Shown one piece after another: positions 8,838-21,365 of a DNA stretch of 64,000 nt. Source of the stretch: Corbicula japonica (Eukaryota > Mollusca > Bivalvia > Venerida > Cyrenidae); the NCBI GenBank assembly GCA_038501625.1, contig JAZAYU010000013.1, forward strand, positions 4,464,001 to 4,528,000, written 5' to 3'. Position 1 is the stretch's first letter; each line of letters starts with the position of its first letter. Position numbers and translations under genes: made by a program. Below the pieces are notes generated by a model. It was given only the letters and a program-made list of their open reading frames with translations, was not told the origin of the DNA and ran no database searches.

Positions 8838-11724
8838 GATTCTAACATGAATAATTCAATGCAGTTGTCGTTCTATTCTATGGACTTCTTTTCGGAAAGC
8901 TAGGACGAGTACACTTGTTATTCGGCGAACGGCTGTTACATTTTACCCCCCTGTGTAATAGAAAAGAATTCGTATTTTTCTCTTTATTCCAATTTCAGTT
9001 TATTTCCAGTTGTGAAACATATTTTATATTACACAAAAATCATATCTAAACAGTATGTATAATGTTATCGGACAGCATTTATTGTAAATCAGCAAGAAAA
9101 ACATGAATTAACCATTTGGAAAACTTCGGATATCTTCTCGATCCGCCCTTGTTTCAACGGCTTAAAATTTAAACAAAAAATACGTGAATATTTAATGTCA
9201 AGGCGTCGACATAGCATGAATAGACATTTTACTTGGAGTAATAATTGACAGTGATATTACTGGATGTTATCTGTCCGGAGAAAATGCTAATTTCTCGAAC
9301 ATCTGTGACCTGGTTTGTTTGCAAGTTTGACATGTTGCTGACATTGGACATTTGTGTCACATGAGAAGCAATTGAATTTTGCTGTGGCTGTGCTGACACA
9401 ATGGCTACATCAGTTGATGTTGCACTGGATAATTTAGTCAAGTCCTTGGAGTTTGTGTTATAAGTTAGTGCATTGCTTATTTGCAATTTCTCATCATCAT
9501 GTGGCTTGATGTAGGAAGTGAGACTTTGGACATTCCTGTGACCAGTGAGAGACATAATAGCCTGATTAGAGAAACCTTTCTGATGGAGATGCGTCATGAC
9601 AAAAGCCCGAATTCAGTGATTTGTGTATCGTTTGGACAGTTGCGCTTTGTCGGACAGATTGGACATGAAAGAGTTAACTTTATTCACACCAAGGGGAGCA
9701 TTTTCGTACCAGCTGGCAGACTCATCATGGCAGTGAAACTTGCGTACAGGTCTTTGCAGGAAACGATTGCAGTTTGGATTTAATTTGGACAGATATTTTT
9801 GGAATGATTTCAGCGGACAGAATGCATCACCCGTTCCATACATTCTAGGTTCTTTTACCTGCTCCCTTGAATCAATACCATGATGCGTCTTGTCAGCTTC
9901 ATTGAAATTCAGTGTGACATATTGGCGCCCTTTGACATCTGTTTTAAAAACAAAAGAATCTTTTGCTAAGGACTGTAACCCTTCTCTGCCCCTCCTACCA
10001 AAGTGTGCAATAAGTTCATAAATAATTTTATTCTGCAAAGTTTCAGGAGTGTCTAGGGAAAAAACTCCACATTCGTACAATTTTTGGTGGTCTTCCTCAC
10101 ACACTGGATCCTTGTGTTTAGACATATCCTTCCCTTCTCTTTTGAGGCCTTTTATCAAGCCGGTCAACACTTGGTTGGACAACATGAAGTCTCTGTCCTT
10201 CATTATATTCAACAGTCGGGAGTGTGGTGGGCTTGTCAAGTGACGGTTGATGCCAGCGCGAATGCCCACGAGAGCAGATTTTGAATATTCCTTGGCCTTT
10301 TTACTTTGTAACGAGGCATAAAACTGCTGAAGGACGGAATCAAGCTCGACAGGTGCCAGGCTCTCAAAACTATTGGTAAATCCATTCTCAGATAACCACA
10401 CTGAAAAAACATTGTGGGAATATTTGTCAGAGAAAGATGTGTTTCAGTGTTTCATTAATTTATTCAGGACTTGTGAAAATTAAAGAAATATTTTTTTTAA
10501 CCTGGACAGAAAGATGCGACTGGCAGCCATAAAAAGTGACATACAATTTACTGGTAATCGTATAAATTTGTTTAGAAATTGGATGGAAGAATATGGTAAC
10601 ACTGACACTTCCAAATCCGTACTGTACGGTAATGTCTGAACAGTAAACTTGCAAATAATTGGAAATTTTAGTGTCACTGCAGCATTCTGTAATCAAGATG
10701 CTTAGTTAAATGCCTCTTTAGGAATAGTAACAATATAACTTAATTTTAAAGACAGGATAATACAGTAAAACTTCTTAACGTCGAGCATCAGTCACTCGAA
10801 CACTATTGATAAATTGGGAGTTTCCCATTGTTCCAATTCAGTATGTACTGTCTAATATAGGCTATCCATACTGGTAACTCAAAAACAGGACACTGCCATA
10901 CATTTACAACTTTACGAAATTTTACTGTATTTTTCTGTTCGGGAAATTTGAGACTATTGATAGAACTACACAGTATTATGTAGATTTTGCATTTTCTTTG
11001 ATTTGGCAGTTTTCTATTTTGACTTAGAACAGTAAAGCACCTATTTCAAAATAAGGTACCATCATTAATTACCTTTCAACAGACCAACAGCCCATTTTGT
11101 ACTTTGATCAGTTGTTTTTTCTGTAGTCTGACTTCTCAGCCTCTCTACATCTGCAGCTGAAGTCTGCTTAAACCGCTTTGGTTGGGGAGGAAGGATTTCT
11201 TGGACTGAGGTTAAGTCAGTACCGGCATTTATTTCTTCAAAGAAGAAGCTGTCATCAAAAAAGTCCAAACCTATGTCTTCTAATTCTGCTAGGTTCTGAT
11301 TAGCTTGCTTTTGAAAGAAATCATTGAGTTCCTTGTATGTCTGAGTGTTCTTTGGGAACAGTTCAAAGATGAATGCTGACTTGATCTCTCCAGAAAATGT
11401 GGATTGAATTACATATTTGTTCACTGTACCGTCAAATTGAGTTCTTATTATTCTCCAGTCCTGATTTGAACCTTTCAGTGTACATATAGTAACCGTTTTA
11501 AGAGATGCCATCGTTAAAGGCTCTTACAGACGCTAAGTAGGTCAATTTTACTACAATGTTTACACCACGTGAACGCTATTCATCGTAGTAAAATGACGTA
11601 TAAGTCTGGTTTCGATATGCTATTTACAGCGATTCGGAAAAGCCGGGAGTAAGTAAATGACGTCACGGACTATTTATTACGGTGGGGGTGAAATGGAATA
11701 GCCATATTTTGTTGCAGAATAAAA
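8698..11724 (-). mobile_element. Crypton-type insertion bounded by an 11-bp direct repeat
   Basis: GCAGAATAAAA occurs at 8698-8708 and again at 11714-11724, flanking the recombinase gene and splitting the TPR+TIR gene. Short inverted similarity also exists at the ends (AAAATATGG). Cryptons use a tyrosine recombinase and integrate by recombination at short matching sites, so an 11-bp direct repeat is plausible as the exchanged site. The exact left border is blurred by the palindrome at 8668-8837, which holds an inverted third copy at 8797-8807. Confidence 0.55.
9229..11511 (-). CDS. Crypton-derived tyrosine recombinase, KIAA1958-like, with one in-frame TGA
   Basis: Two exons on the minus strand: 11511-11073 (ATG start, MASLKTV) and 10400-9229 (TAA). 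The donor AAG|GTAATT and acceptor TTTTTTCAG|TG splice in phase 1 and restore a KVWLSENGF junction, matching the usual 'tKWA..vf..WLeeng' block of this family. Recombinase landmarks in order: EEYSKSALVGIRAGI-like helix (KEYSKSALVGIRAGINRHL), the catalytic-Arg block HFGRRGREGL, the H-x-x-R box, the TGHR box, and the nucleophile region SLTSYIKP. The frame is open throughout (about 536 codons) except for TGA at 9610-9612, between H and IR of the HxxR box. A Q/S/N-rich tail follows. The cause could be a nonsense mutation, a sequencing error or a domesticated, decaying copy. Family known; activity unknown. Confidence 0.8.
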
Positions 11725-11745
11725 CACGGTTGTTTTCCTATACGT

Positions 11746-13603
11746 TTATAGGAAAGCGCTGGCGGATCGTGTTAGAATAGCATTTAAACCGGCTTTCACA
11801 TTCACATATTTATATAAGTGTTCATCCATATTTTCACATGCACTTGCATTCTTTTTCAACGATTCAAGAGTTAAAACAGCATCGTCATGTTTATTTGATT
11901 TAAGACAAATACTTGCTTTGTGCTCTAAAGCACGCACTTTTTCGTGTACATCAGAGGCACAGTCTGTCAACTCGTCAAGCACATGTAAAGCTTCTTCATA
12001 ATTTTCTTCCTTCTCGTCAAGGAACAACAGCTCTTGAAATTTCTCTTTTGTATTTGGTTCTAGCTCAAGTAAGTCCCTTAAAATTGAACCTGACAACCAG
12101 CAGTTTTTCAGTCTGTGATATTTCTCCGAAGTTTTATATGATACATTAAGAGAGCTTTTCAAGTAAAACTTTATTTCATTTACAACATCGGTATCGTTAT
12201 CAGTTTTCCCTTTTCTTAAAATTGCAATCAAACACATTGCTGACTGCTCATACGCATTGGCCTTATACACCGGAGAACTTGACATTTCTTCATCTTTGAT
12301 GATACTTTCAAAAACTTCAAGCGCTGCCTCATGTTGATTTGTTCGGCGAAACAATAATCCCTTGTCATACAATGCTGGTATGTTACTCGATAATTTCATT
12401 GCTTTGTCAAAACAATCCATTATATAAATAACATCTGTTTTGTGTTTTTCTATGTCAATATTAATTAATTTCCGTGGATTCTTTATTAATTTTGTGGCAA
12501 ACTTTCCATGTCTGTCATCTTTGCTTCCACTATTTTTTCCTCCCCATGTTTTATTGAAATTATCGTCACTTTGAGTTAGACTCATTTCAAGTTTCCGTTT
12601 TAGGGACAGCCCTAAATGGTGATAGCCAAATGAAGTTTGTCTTCTAGATAAAGCTTTCCTTAAATACATAACTGATAGTTCTATGTTCTTTCTTTACCTA
12701 AAGTATTTGCCACATTTCTCCAAGACACACACATCGTCTGGTTTAAGTTCCAGAGCTCTTTTAAAGTACCACACTTCATCATGAAATGATTGTTCTGGGC
12801 AAATACTTTTAATACCTTGGGGAAAATCTTTTCTATTCATGTTAATATCATAAACAAGAAATCCAAAATCTACCAATGACCGAGCTTTAATTCGGTTAAT
12901 AAAATTCAATTCTGTGTCTACATTTATTATTTCCATGTAAGTTTCAATTAGTTGTTTGTATTGCACCAAGGTTGGTTGTACTAAATTTTCAACTGGCATA
13001 TTATTTACATGTAGAAGTCTTCTCTGAATCAGGCAAAAACTCGAGGTCCACATATAGATATATTATTTTGGAATTTGATATCTAATTTCGCTGTTACTTT
13101 CTTTAGACCGAATTACCGATAGGCATTCTTCATGTAATTCTTTGTATAAGCGGAACGCTTGTAAATGTTGGTTTAATTTAGAATGTGTAAACGCAAGTTC
13201 TGCTTTTGCCGCCATACAAGCTAGTCTATCAGTTTTAAGATTTTCAAGTTCAGCTAAAATATGTTTTATCTCTGTAATACTATCCACCTGACGTAGTAAA
13301 AACAATGCTTTCTTTGCTTTGGCTATTATGTTTGCTGAATTCATATCTAAAACGTGTGCATTATAATCAATAGCTCTCTCATAATCCTTGCCTATATAGT
13401 ATAGAAACGAAATAATATTTCCGTTCCTTTCCTTTTCTATTGAATGCAGATCATGTTCGTCCTCAGATAGAATTTTTGTGATTAGATTTATTCGTTTCAA
13501 TTCATTTATGTTGTATGATACGTCGAAACTTGAAGGGTAATTCCCAAGTTTATTTGACAGCTCATCCATTACGATATTCAGAAATGACTGGTCTTTCAAA
13601 TTC
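11746..13603 (-). pseudogene. TPR-repeat protein remnant (N-terminal part of TPR+TIR gene)
   Basis: The minus strand from an acceptor (TTTTCATTTCAG|G at 13604) to 11746 is one continuous frame of about 620 codons, interrupted by TAA at 13063-13065 and TAA at 12694-12696, ending at 11746. The protein is helical and TPR-like: YIGKDYERAIDYNAHVLDMN, YFKRALELKPDDVCVLEKCG, HEAALEVFESIIKDE, YEEALHVLDELTD, DDAVLTLESLKKN. Such arrays bind protein partners. It is collinear with the TIR frame at 8120-8697. Two stops, a frameshift in the TIR part and the insertion point to a dead gene, but sequencing artefacts cannot be excluded. Confidence 0.6.
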
Positions 13604-13620
13604 CTGAAATGAAAATACAA

Positions 13621-15290
13621 AATTTATTTATTTATTAACCTATACCTATGATAAAATATATAGTTCACTATCTTTGTTCGAAAACTACCAGGCGAGTAAC
13701 TATTATTCTGTAATGATTGCTATTTATTTAATTAATTTATTAAATGCAGTTAGTAATCTGATTTACGGTAAGGAAGATGAATCGTAAAACTTTTCAGAAT
13801 AATGATGTTTACAAGAACTATAATGCAAAAAAAACAACAACAACACACATAATGATGATTTTGAAGTAGTGAATAAAACAAAACATGACTTGCAGTTTAA
13901 TTGTTCATGCATCGATCCCAATATAAATAACTTGTTCTAAATAAGCAATATCTCTATTTGAAACAGAAACTGCAAATGTGAAAACGGATCTTAGTTTTAG
14001 ACAATGAATGCAATATACTAGTATGAAATTTCATTAAGTTTATTTAAAGTCAGCAAGGCATGATAATAACAAAACTGCTTTGAACAAGTTTAAGGAAGAA
14101 TATATATCTAATCAATAATCTAACGTTTCTTAACAGATTTCGTATAGGATAATTTTATGAGTAAATAGCCTTGTTCTTTAGTTTCGTCAATTAATTTGGC
14201 TTCAAATCATATCTAAAATCTATAAAGTATATAACGTTTAGTAAAGGGTGCATATGTCAATGACGCTGGGATGAGTTAAAGTATTTCTTTAAGGCAACGT
14301 ATTCAAAGTTTTCTACCGTAAAAGAGAGATTTCTGTGATATGCATGACACAGTAAAACAGAAAAAAAGGAATACCAGCCTTTTTATAAAGATTAGTGTAC
14401 ACTAAATAGTAAGCAGCGCTCCGGTTGATCAAATGAAAAAATTAAGGGTAAACCAGTAACATTAAATTGAAACATTTGTTGATTGGTCAAATTGATGTGA
14501 AAAGTTGTAATAAAATTGAATTTTAAGAAAACATTATGCATTTCTTGTATTATTTGTTCTGCAAAAGTTATGAAAACGTATGCGGTTGCTGAAAAAAATG
14601 CATATAAAAACCCAACCAGACAGGATGGAGGCGATAACATTTGAGATCAGAACGTTGGGTTGTAGTCTTAATAGCCAAATTAGAGGCAGAACTCAACGGT
14701 CATGGTGGCAATGAAGACGTTATATTAAAATTATGTATGTTCATAGTTCACGCAAACATTTTGCATTATATTGTTGAAGAGTAAATAAATAAGTTCAGAA
14801 GTTCAATGACTGTTTATGGAACATTATATAAAGAAAATCAACAGTGTACGCTGAACTACAAGAAAGCGCAGTAAAGTAGAAAAGAGCAAACGGAATGACT
14901 TCGTCAACTTGAGGATCCTATACTGGTGCGCGATATCGGCAATTTTATATTTACTTTTAGCTAACATCTCTTTCACTTCAACATTTCAATCCTTATGTTA
15001 TATGAACTAAAATAAATACAATAGGGAAAAATGATCGGCGTTACTATTCAATAGGGTTATGGTCAATAAAATTAGCAATGTAATTAAAGTGTTTCTCTTT
15101 TTGTAACTGCACTGTCATCGAAAAACAGTTTTCTTCTTTACATGACCTTATGTAAAAGATATAGAATAATCTATTATGTGATAAAACTTTAAGATCTTTT
15201 TAAAGAAGTCTACTCTGATGTACAAATGAACTAGTGTGAGCCTGAAATATTTGTTTTTTTCGGAGGCGTTTAATGTTTCCTTTTCATCTA
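13621..15290. other. AT-rich intergenic DNA, no gene seen
   Basis: Only short, low-complexity frames on either strand. Upstream exons of the minus-strand TPR gene would be expected here but none could be recognised with convincing splice sites. Confidence 0.5.
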
Positions 15291-15650
15291 TTGTAATATC
15301 ACAGCAGCGTTTTGTGCCGTGTGGCGGCTGTAAAATATCCGCCGTATATTCAAACAGTTCTGTTATCAGTTACGTCCTTTTAAGGTCGTTGAACGCGATA
15401 CTTATGTAAAATATCCAAATGCCAAAGATAATAAAACGAACCTAATCCATTTTTGTCGTTTGTATAACAGCCATATATCATGATAAATATGATTCAATCA
15501 TTATAAATTGTTTTATAAAGTTGAATGAATATTTTGTTTTCAATGTTATAAATATTTTAAATAAAATGCCATTCTGTATGTCCACAGCTCCTAGTCACAT
15601 AAATCTGAGTATTCTACCGACTGAGACGGCAAAATCCCTAAACAATTTGC
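15290..15650 (+). repeat. Family C fragment plus tRNA-derived SINE fragment
   Basis: CCGTGTGGCGGCTGTAAAA at about 15318 recurs at about 23316 within the longer family C copy. At 15575-15650 CTCCTAGTCACATAA and ATTCTACCGACTGAG match the SINE fragment at 7370-7450. Confidence 0.6.
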
Positions 15651-15894
15651 ACGGATAACCATTACAAAAGTGACCGCCATTATTGGACATCAATAACCGA
15701 TGCATTATGTTAGGAGTACTGACTATTATACGCGTGGACACATTCTACGGACGCCAGTTTTCACAACAGTGCTTTTTCAAATTTTTTAGCTGTCTAAGCT
15801 CACTTTTGACCTAGTTTTTCTACCAATTAAATGTTGTAAATAAAACTTATTATGCAGCGGGAAAATCAAATAGATTATTTCGATTGGTTGTTAG

Positions 15895-16879
15895 TGGGTG
15901 TTTTTTACGATTACCGTTACGATTTTTATATTGTGCTTTAGTATTAACCTGGCACTCACATGTTCGGGCATTTTCGTTTTTAAAAGCGATAATTGTATCG
16001 AAGAAAAACATATTTATGGAATAAATAACCAGTTAAGTCATTTGGTGGCTAAATACGATTATATATGGAATATTCATGGGAGTCGGGTAAACACTTTCGT
16101 ACAATACACAGTGTAAAACGACAGAGAAGTGCAGATATTTCTAGTTCTTTCTGGTTCCTTTCTATTTCCTTTGTTACTGATTGTTAATTTCAAGCCCACA
16201 TACATAAATATTCTATGGTGTAATGGTTAGCGCACTCCCCTCGCAAGCGGAGGGCCCCGGGTTCAATACTCGGGAGGAGCACTTTTTTAAAAGTTAATTA
16301 ACGTAAAAGTTGGTAGATTTCGCACTTGTAACAAGTTGTTATTATGTATATTTATTATATTTCAAGAACATGTATTCATCTTGAGTTCTAACTCTACAAG
16401 AGGTATTTAACTGAAACTGAATAAATGTAAATCAAGACTTAATATAAGACATTGCTTCCTTAATCGACGTATTATCGTCAAACGAAATTGTTGAACCAGC
16501 TTCAACATTTTTTTCGAACAGACACTTTCAATGAAGTTATGGGGTTTCCATGACTTGGTCGCTTAATCCCTAGGCCATACTAAGAAGGCAGGGATGGTTC
16601 GTCAACTGCTATAACAAGTAAAATAAAATTACTTAATGGTGTCTGATTCCCCGCTCTATATTTCTTTCTTTCTTTCTTATCCATAAAAATCTTTTTCATC
16701 AACGCCGTTTATCTTTTTTAAGATATTTCTTGTTAATGATATAGGCATACAATGGGAATCTACTCTGTGTAACAGTGGACGAAACCAACTATAGATGTGA
16801 CCATTATCATGGGGGAAGACCGACATATGTATTTCAAATGGACTCCGTACGTATTAATAAATTGTTCATCCGAGAATGG
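15895..16879 (+). CDS. Candidate two-exon secreted Cys-containing protein fragment (unrecognised)
   Basis: Two open exon-like blocks fit together in phase 0: 15895-16086 (acceptor GGTTGTTAG, donor CGG|GTAAAC) and 16745-16879 (acceptor GATATAG, donor TGG|GTAAGT, exactly 45 codons). The first begins with a hydrophobic signal-like stretch (FFTITVTIFILCFSINLAL) then TCSGIFVFKSDNCIEEK. The second reads AYNGNLLCVTVDETNYRCDH and onward. No ATG lies in frame, so an upstream exon or decay is implied, and no downstream exon was found. I do not recognise the family. Confidence 0.3.
16212..16288 (+). tRNA. tRNA-like pseudogene or SINE head
   Basis: Shows an A-box-like TGGTGTAATGGTTAGCGC, an anticodon-arm-like CCCCTCGCAAGCGG, a T-arm CCCCGGGTTCAATACTCGGG and a T6 terminator just downstream. 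The 3' acceptor strand (AGGAGCA) has no complementary 5' partner, so a functional tRNA is unlikely. Confidence 0.4.
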
Positions 16880-16984
16880 GTAAGTCGAAAATCGGCGAGA
16901 AAATGGTAGGTGACTTTGATTTTTTCGATCAAATTATATATTAATATATTTTTTTGAAAGACACAACTTTAATCGTGTTCTTGG

Positions 16985-17430
16985 TGACTTAACTCCATGA
17001 GCTCTGGTCTCGGTAAGATCATTGGGTATCGGCCCCTTCGGCTTTGCAATGCTCTTAACTTCTTATGTTTTATATGTTTGTGTGCTTTTGCTTGCAAAAT
17101 TGTTGAGCCGATAAGTGGGTTGGAGTTTTTTCACCAAGAAAACTTGTACTTGTTTTGTGATATGAGAACCTGTTGGGGGGGAGTGTGAGGTTAGTGCACC
17201 CTAGAACCCCGTTTTAACCTCCCAGTGGCAATTGGATTTGCCACTAACCGTTCCAAGGCGGTAACCCCACGGGTTCTCATTTTTGTTTATTGTTAGTGGT
17301 GTCTTTTTTGAAACTGTTTATTTTATTAACCATGCTCTCTCCCTCTCTTCTCTTCTTGACTGTGTGGGGAGGCTGTTCTTTTCTGAATGTGGCGATTCCT
17401 GATATGCATATTTCACCTTTTGAAAAAAAT
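16985..17430 (+). repeat. Dispersed repeat family A, copy 2 (long)
   Basis: One of the two longest copies. It starts with ATCGGCCCCTTCGGCTTTGC and CAAAATTGTTGAGCCGATAA, then the ACAA/AACTTGTACTTGTTTTG block, GGTGCACCCTAGAACC-like and CCACTAACCGTTCCAAGGCG blocks. The reverse copy at 21560-21965 matches across the same length. Confidence 0.8.
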
Positions 17431-17894
17431 CTCAATGGTATTCGACGGGGTAAACATTTTGGAGTCTGAAGATTCAAAGTTTAGTTTTGTAGCAGGAATA
17501 ATCGTATAGAAATATTTTTTCTAGTGCTGACCTATAACTGTCAAAGTGGTGGATATCTGTCGTTTTTTTCGCTAGATTTTGGTTATAATGATAAGAATGT
17601 GAAGGAAGTGTAAAATATTGCAAATTTACATTTAAAAGAACCTTTACTATAAAAGCTTGTTTGGTAACAAAGACAAGAAATCACAAGATGTAATCAAATT
17701 CAAATTGGGCTCGATGGTTTGTCGTAGATTCAATGTGTTGTATTATGTAATACTGATAAACTTGTATTGTTGTTCACACACCCTGGTTTGATTTTAGCAA
17801 AAACTGTTGAAATATTTTTAACCAGGTTTTCTTTAGAAAAATCCTGGTTATTAGAATGGGGTATGTAGTTGGGCGGGGGCGGGCAGTCGTCAAC

Positions 17895-18400
17895 ATTTTG
17901 TTAAGTTTTTTTGTGAAAGTTGCGTTTTTCTCAGTAACCGTTCAAGGTACAACTTTGAAACTTAATATAGTTGTCTGACATCACAATACTTATTATATCA
18001 GACAAGTTTCATAACCTCTGACTGTATTTTGATAAATGTGTGCCCCTTTTTCACTTAGAAATTTTGTTTATTTTTTTTTGTGAAAGTTGTGTTTTTCTCA
18101 GTAACAGTTTAAATACAACTTTGCAACTTAACATAGTTGTCTAACATCTCGATACCAATTATCGGGACAAGTTTCCTAATCCCTGACTATTTTGACAAAG
18201 TTATGCCCCCTTTTTACCTTAGAAATTTTGTTAAGGTTTTTGTGAAAGTTGTCTTTTTCTCAGTAACCATTCAAGGTACAGCGTTGAAACTTAATTGTTT
18301 GACATTACAGTACCAATTATCAGGTCAAGTTTCATAACCCCTGACTGTGTTTTGCCAAGTTATGCCCCTTTTTTACTTAGATTTTTGTTCATTATTTTTG
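17895..18400. repeat. Tandem repeat, ~162-bp period, ~3 copies
   Basis: TTTTTCTCAGTAAC and AAGTTTCATAAC-type blocks recur at about 17900, 18065, 18228 and 18386, with GTTATGCCCC-like sequence ending each unit. Unit-to-unit divergence is marked. Confidence 0.75.
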
Positions 18401-18409
18401 TGAATGTTA

Positions 18410-18955
18410 TCTGTTGATGCCAAATTAGCTTGGTTTGTGGGTAGCTAATATCAACAAGCATCTTGGGATTGCTACCCAGGTGTCTGTGACAAAGGTCAAG
18501 GTCACTGGTGCTTAAAATAGAAATTTAGCTTACCCTCAATAACTTGAGTTTGATTTGGTATATTGAGCATAACTAAGTGTTGGTATCTTATATCAAGGTG
18601 GAGCTTGGGATTGCTACCCAGGTGTCTGTGATGAAGCTCAAGGTCACTGTTTGCTAAAAAGAGAAATTCAGTTTCTGCTCAATAACTTGAGTTTGCTTTG
18701 GCCTATTGACACCAAACTTGGTTTGTGGTTAGCTTATATCAAGACACTTATGATTGCTACCCAGATGTCTGTGATAAAGGTCAAGATCACTGTTGCTAAA
18801 ATTAGAAATTCAGGTTTCTCATTATTACTTTGGTTATCTGTGATCTATTGACACCAAACTTTCTTTGGGTAGCTTATACCAAGACACACCTCGGGATACA
18901 TCATCAGAAGATTAGATCAAGATCAAGGTCACAGTTACTAAATAGAAGTTCAGTT
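18410..18955. repeat. Tandem repeat, ~142-bp period, ~4 copies
   Basis: GATTGCTACCCAGGTGTCTG recurs near 18465, 18607, 18752 and, degraded, 18893. TTGACACCAAACTT and GGTCAAGGTCACTG recur between. It begins where the 162-bp array ends. Confidence 0.75.
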
Positions 18956-18959
18956 TCTT

Positions 18960-21220
18960 CAAACCAGATATTTTCTTTACAAAAGTATAAGTATTAAATG
19001 AAAACCTGGTTTTCGGCGCGTGGCGACGTATTTTCTTGTTAAAGTTAGAAGTAATACTCTTTATAGTAAAGGTGAATAGTTTGTACAAGATTATATTATC
19101 ACGCAGAAAATGGCAATTTAATTTATGGTTAATATCCGTCATAGTTTTATTCTGTCTGAGAAGTAACTGCTTATTTATCAGTCCCAATTTCATTGCGGTT
19201 GATCCTACATCTTAATCACACATTTATTAATATGCCTTTTTGGCTTACTATTCAATCCTAACCAGTATCTTTATGTTGTTTTAGCACCAGTGGTTATTAT
19301 CTGATTATCTAAATTAGCAATGACATCTCAGTTTTTACTTGTAATTATGTAAAATGGTTAACATGTGTTGATATTTTATCAAATTTGTTGTTTAATTTCT
19401 TGCGTTAATAACTATATTCACAGTCAACAATGTTGCTTTTATACTTGATGTAACCCATGTGTTGATAGCATAATGTACTTTACATGTATGTACATTGTAA
19501 TACTGGTACATAACAACATTGTGTAGTGTATTATAGTACTGTGTATATTGCATCTTTTAAGTCTGTTATTATTCTTTAATAGAATGGTCTCGTACATATA
19601 TATGTGCAATGTTTTATGTGATATGTCTTTTATATTTATGTATGGAAATGACACTAAAATAAATAAATAAACAGCAAAAAAAATTTAAGAAGCTACGATG
19701 TGGCCTTGGGTGCATAGTATAAATAACTCATCAACTTCTTCAGTTTTTTTTTCATTTGCGTTAATTGTTTGTGGGGTCTATTTTGAAACTGAACATTATA
19801 TAAACCATTCTCACTTTTCCTCTCTGTTTCGGCTGTATGGGTGGACTGTGTTTTCTGTGTATATTATTCCGTTTGTTAAATAAAATGTACGATTAGTGAC
19901 GATAACATAATGTTCAACATTTTTCTTAATAACATCGTAGTCTCCATTTCTTTGTAATAAAGTATTTTAGTGTTCACAAAAATCTGCCACTTGCACTGGT
20001 TGAGGCCCAGACCAATGAAATACATTTATTGACAAGCTTATATTCTGATATAATCTCCAAATACAATCTTCAAACAGCTGAAACAGTTTCACCTATAACT
20101 AGGTCTCAAAATCCTCATTGACAGGTGCCTCGCTATAATACTTCACCGACTGGGTGCTTAAGGTCAGAGACCACTGAATAGTTTCCCATAGAGTTACATT
20201 ATAAGATTTGGTCCTCCTGTGATTAAGGTTACTTTTTTCTAAACCTACCATAGATTTGCATGGTGGCACTCCTGGGCATTGCAAAAATGACCAGAAATCA
20301 GGGTCTTCCTCGTTCTTTCATCATTTTGAACCAGATGCAATCACCCCACAAAGTAAGAAATGTTCCAACTTCATCAAATCAACTTTCAAACGGTGTTTTG
20401 AAAAAATTATATTCATTTTAAAATATCCATTTAAAGTCATTTCAAATTTTTGAAAACAAAAAAATTATTTGTATGCGCTATAGTTTTGGCCAATGAAACT
20501 AAAAAATAATTAAACCCGAATCGTCCCTAGCAAAATTTGTCCACCGGCTTTCCTTTTTACTGACCTCTGACCCTAATGCCCCTTGGAGTTTATCTACCTT
20601 GGAAACATGCCTGTTATTCATTTGAGATAATGAGATAAATTTGGATATGACGAGCACTCTCATATTTGAATAAATGAAGAGTACTTCCTTTCTTCATCGA
20701 AACCAAACATTTACATATTTCTCTTCCTAAAACTCATTTCAGTTAAACATTATATTATATTAAACTGTAACAAGTATTTGAACAAGTTTACATGATAAAA
20801 TATGTCAATATCAAAAACTTGCAGGTAGAAATGAAATGTACTTAATGAACGACTGAAGCAATTGAAAATCTTGTTTATTTTAAACGTTCATATAAAGTGC
20901 AATAGCCCATAGGTATTAAAACTCTCAGATCCTGTGGACATTTGTTTTAAAAATGATATGAAGTGAGATTGGTTGAATTCAATAACGGATGTTTATAAAA
21001 TATGGAAATAAGTTCATGAACATGTGTATGTAGCATGCAGACTAAATAAGTGCACTATAAGATGCTGACTAAAGTTTCACATAAACCATGACATTAAGTT
21101 AGATACAAACACGTTTTATTATGTTACATAAGTTGTGGTGAAATTCTTTCTTAATTATACCGACAAAGCTTAAAGATTAAAACTGCTCATGTTAATATAT
21201 AAGATTTCCATAGAAAGGTG
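18960..21220. other. AT-rich stretch with degraded family A piece; no gene supported
   Basis: A partial family A copy lies at 19700-19870 (GTTTGTGGGGTCTATTTTGA, CTCTCTGTTTCGGC). The block 20090-20600 is less AT-rich and has short frames on both strands, but no splice structure or recognisable domain. Confidence 0.45.
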
Positions 21221-21224
21221 AAAT

Positions 21225-21365
21225 ATGCATATGAGGAATCGCCACATTCAGAAAAAAACAGCCTCCCCGCACAGTCAAGAAGTAGAGAGAGGGAGAGAAC
21301 ATGGTATCGCCACATTCAGAAAAAACAACCTCCTGCCCACACAGTCAAGAAGAAGAGAGATATTT
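21225..21365 (-). repeat. Family A fragment with internal duplication
   Basis: GAATCGCCACATTCAGAAAA followed by a CC-rich block and AGTCAAGAAG occurs twice in direct order (21235 and 21305), matching the far end of family A in reverse orientation. Confidence 0.65.

Noticed and set aside
9610..9612. TGA as a selenocysteine codon in the recombinase
   Set aside because: No SECIS element recognised downstream and no precedent known to me in this family; a nonsense change is simpler.
16212..16288. Functional tRNA-Ala
   Set aside because: The anticodon stem is mismatched and the 5' acceptor strand does not pair with AGGAGCA.
20099..20453. Overlapping short frames with moderate GC
   Set aside because: No splice sites, domain or second copy in the window to support coding or repeat status.
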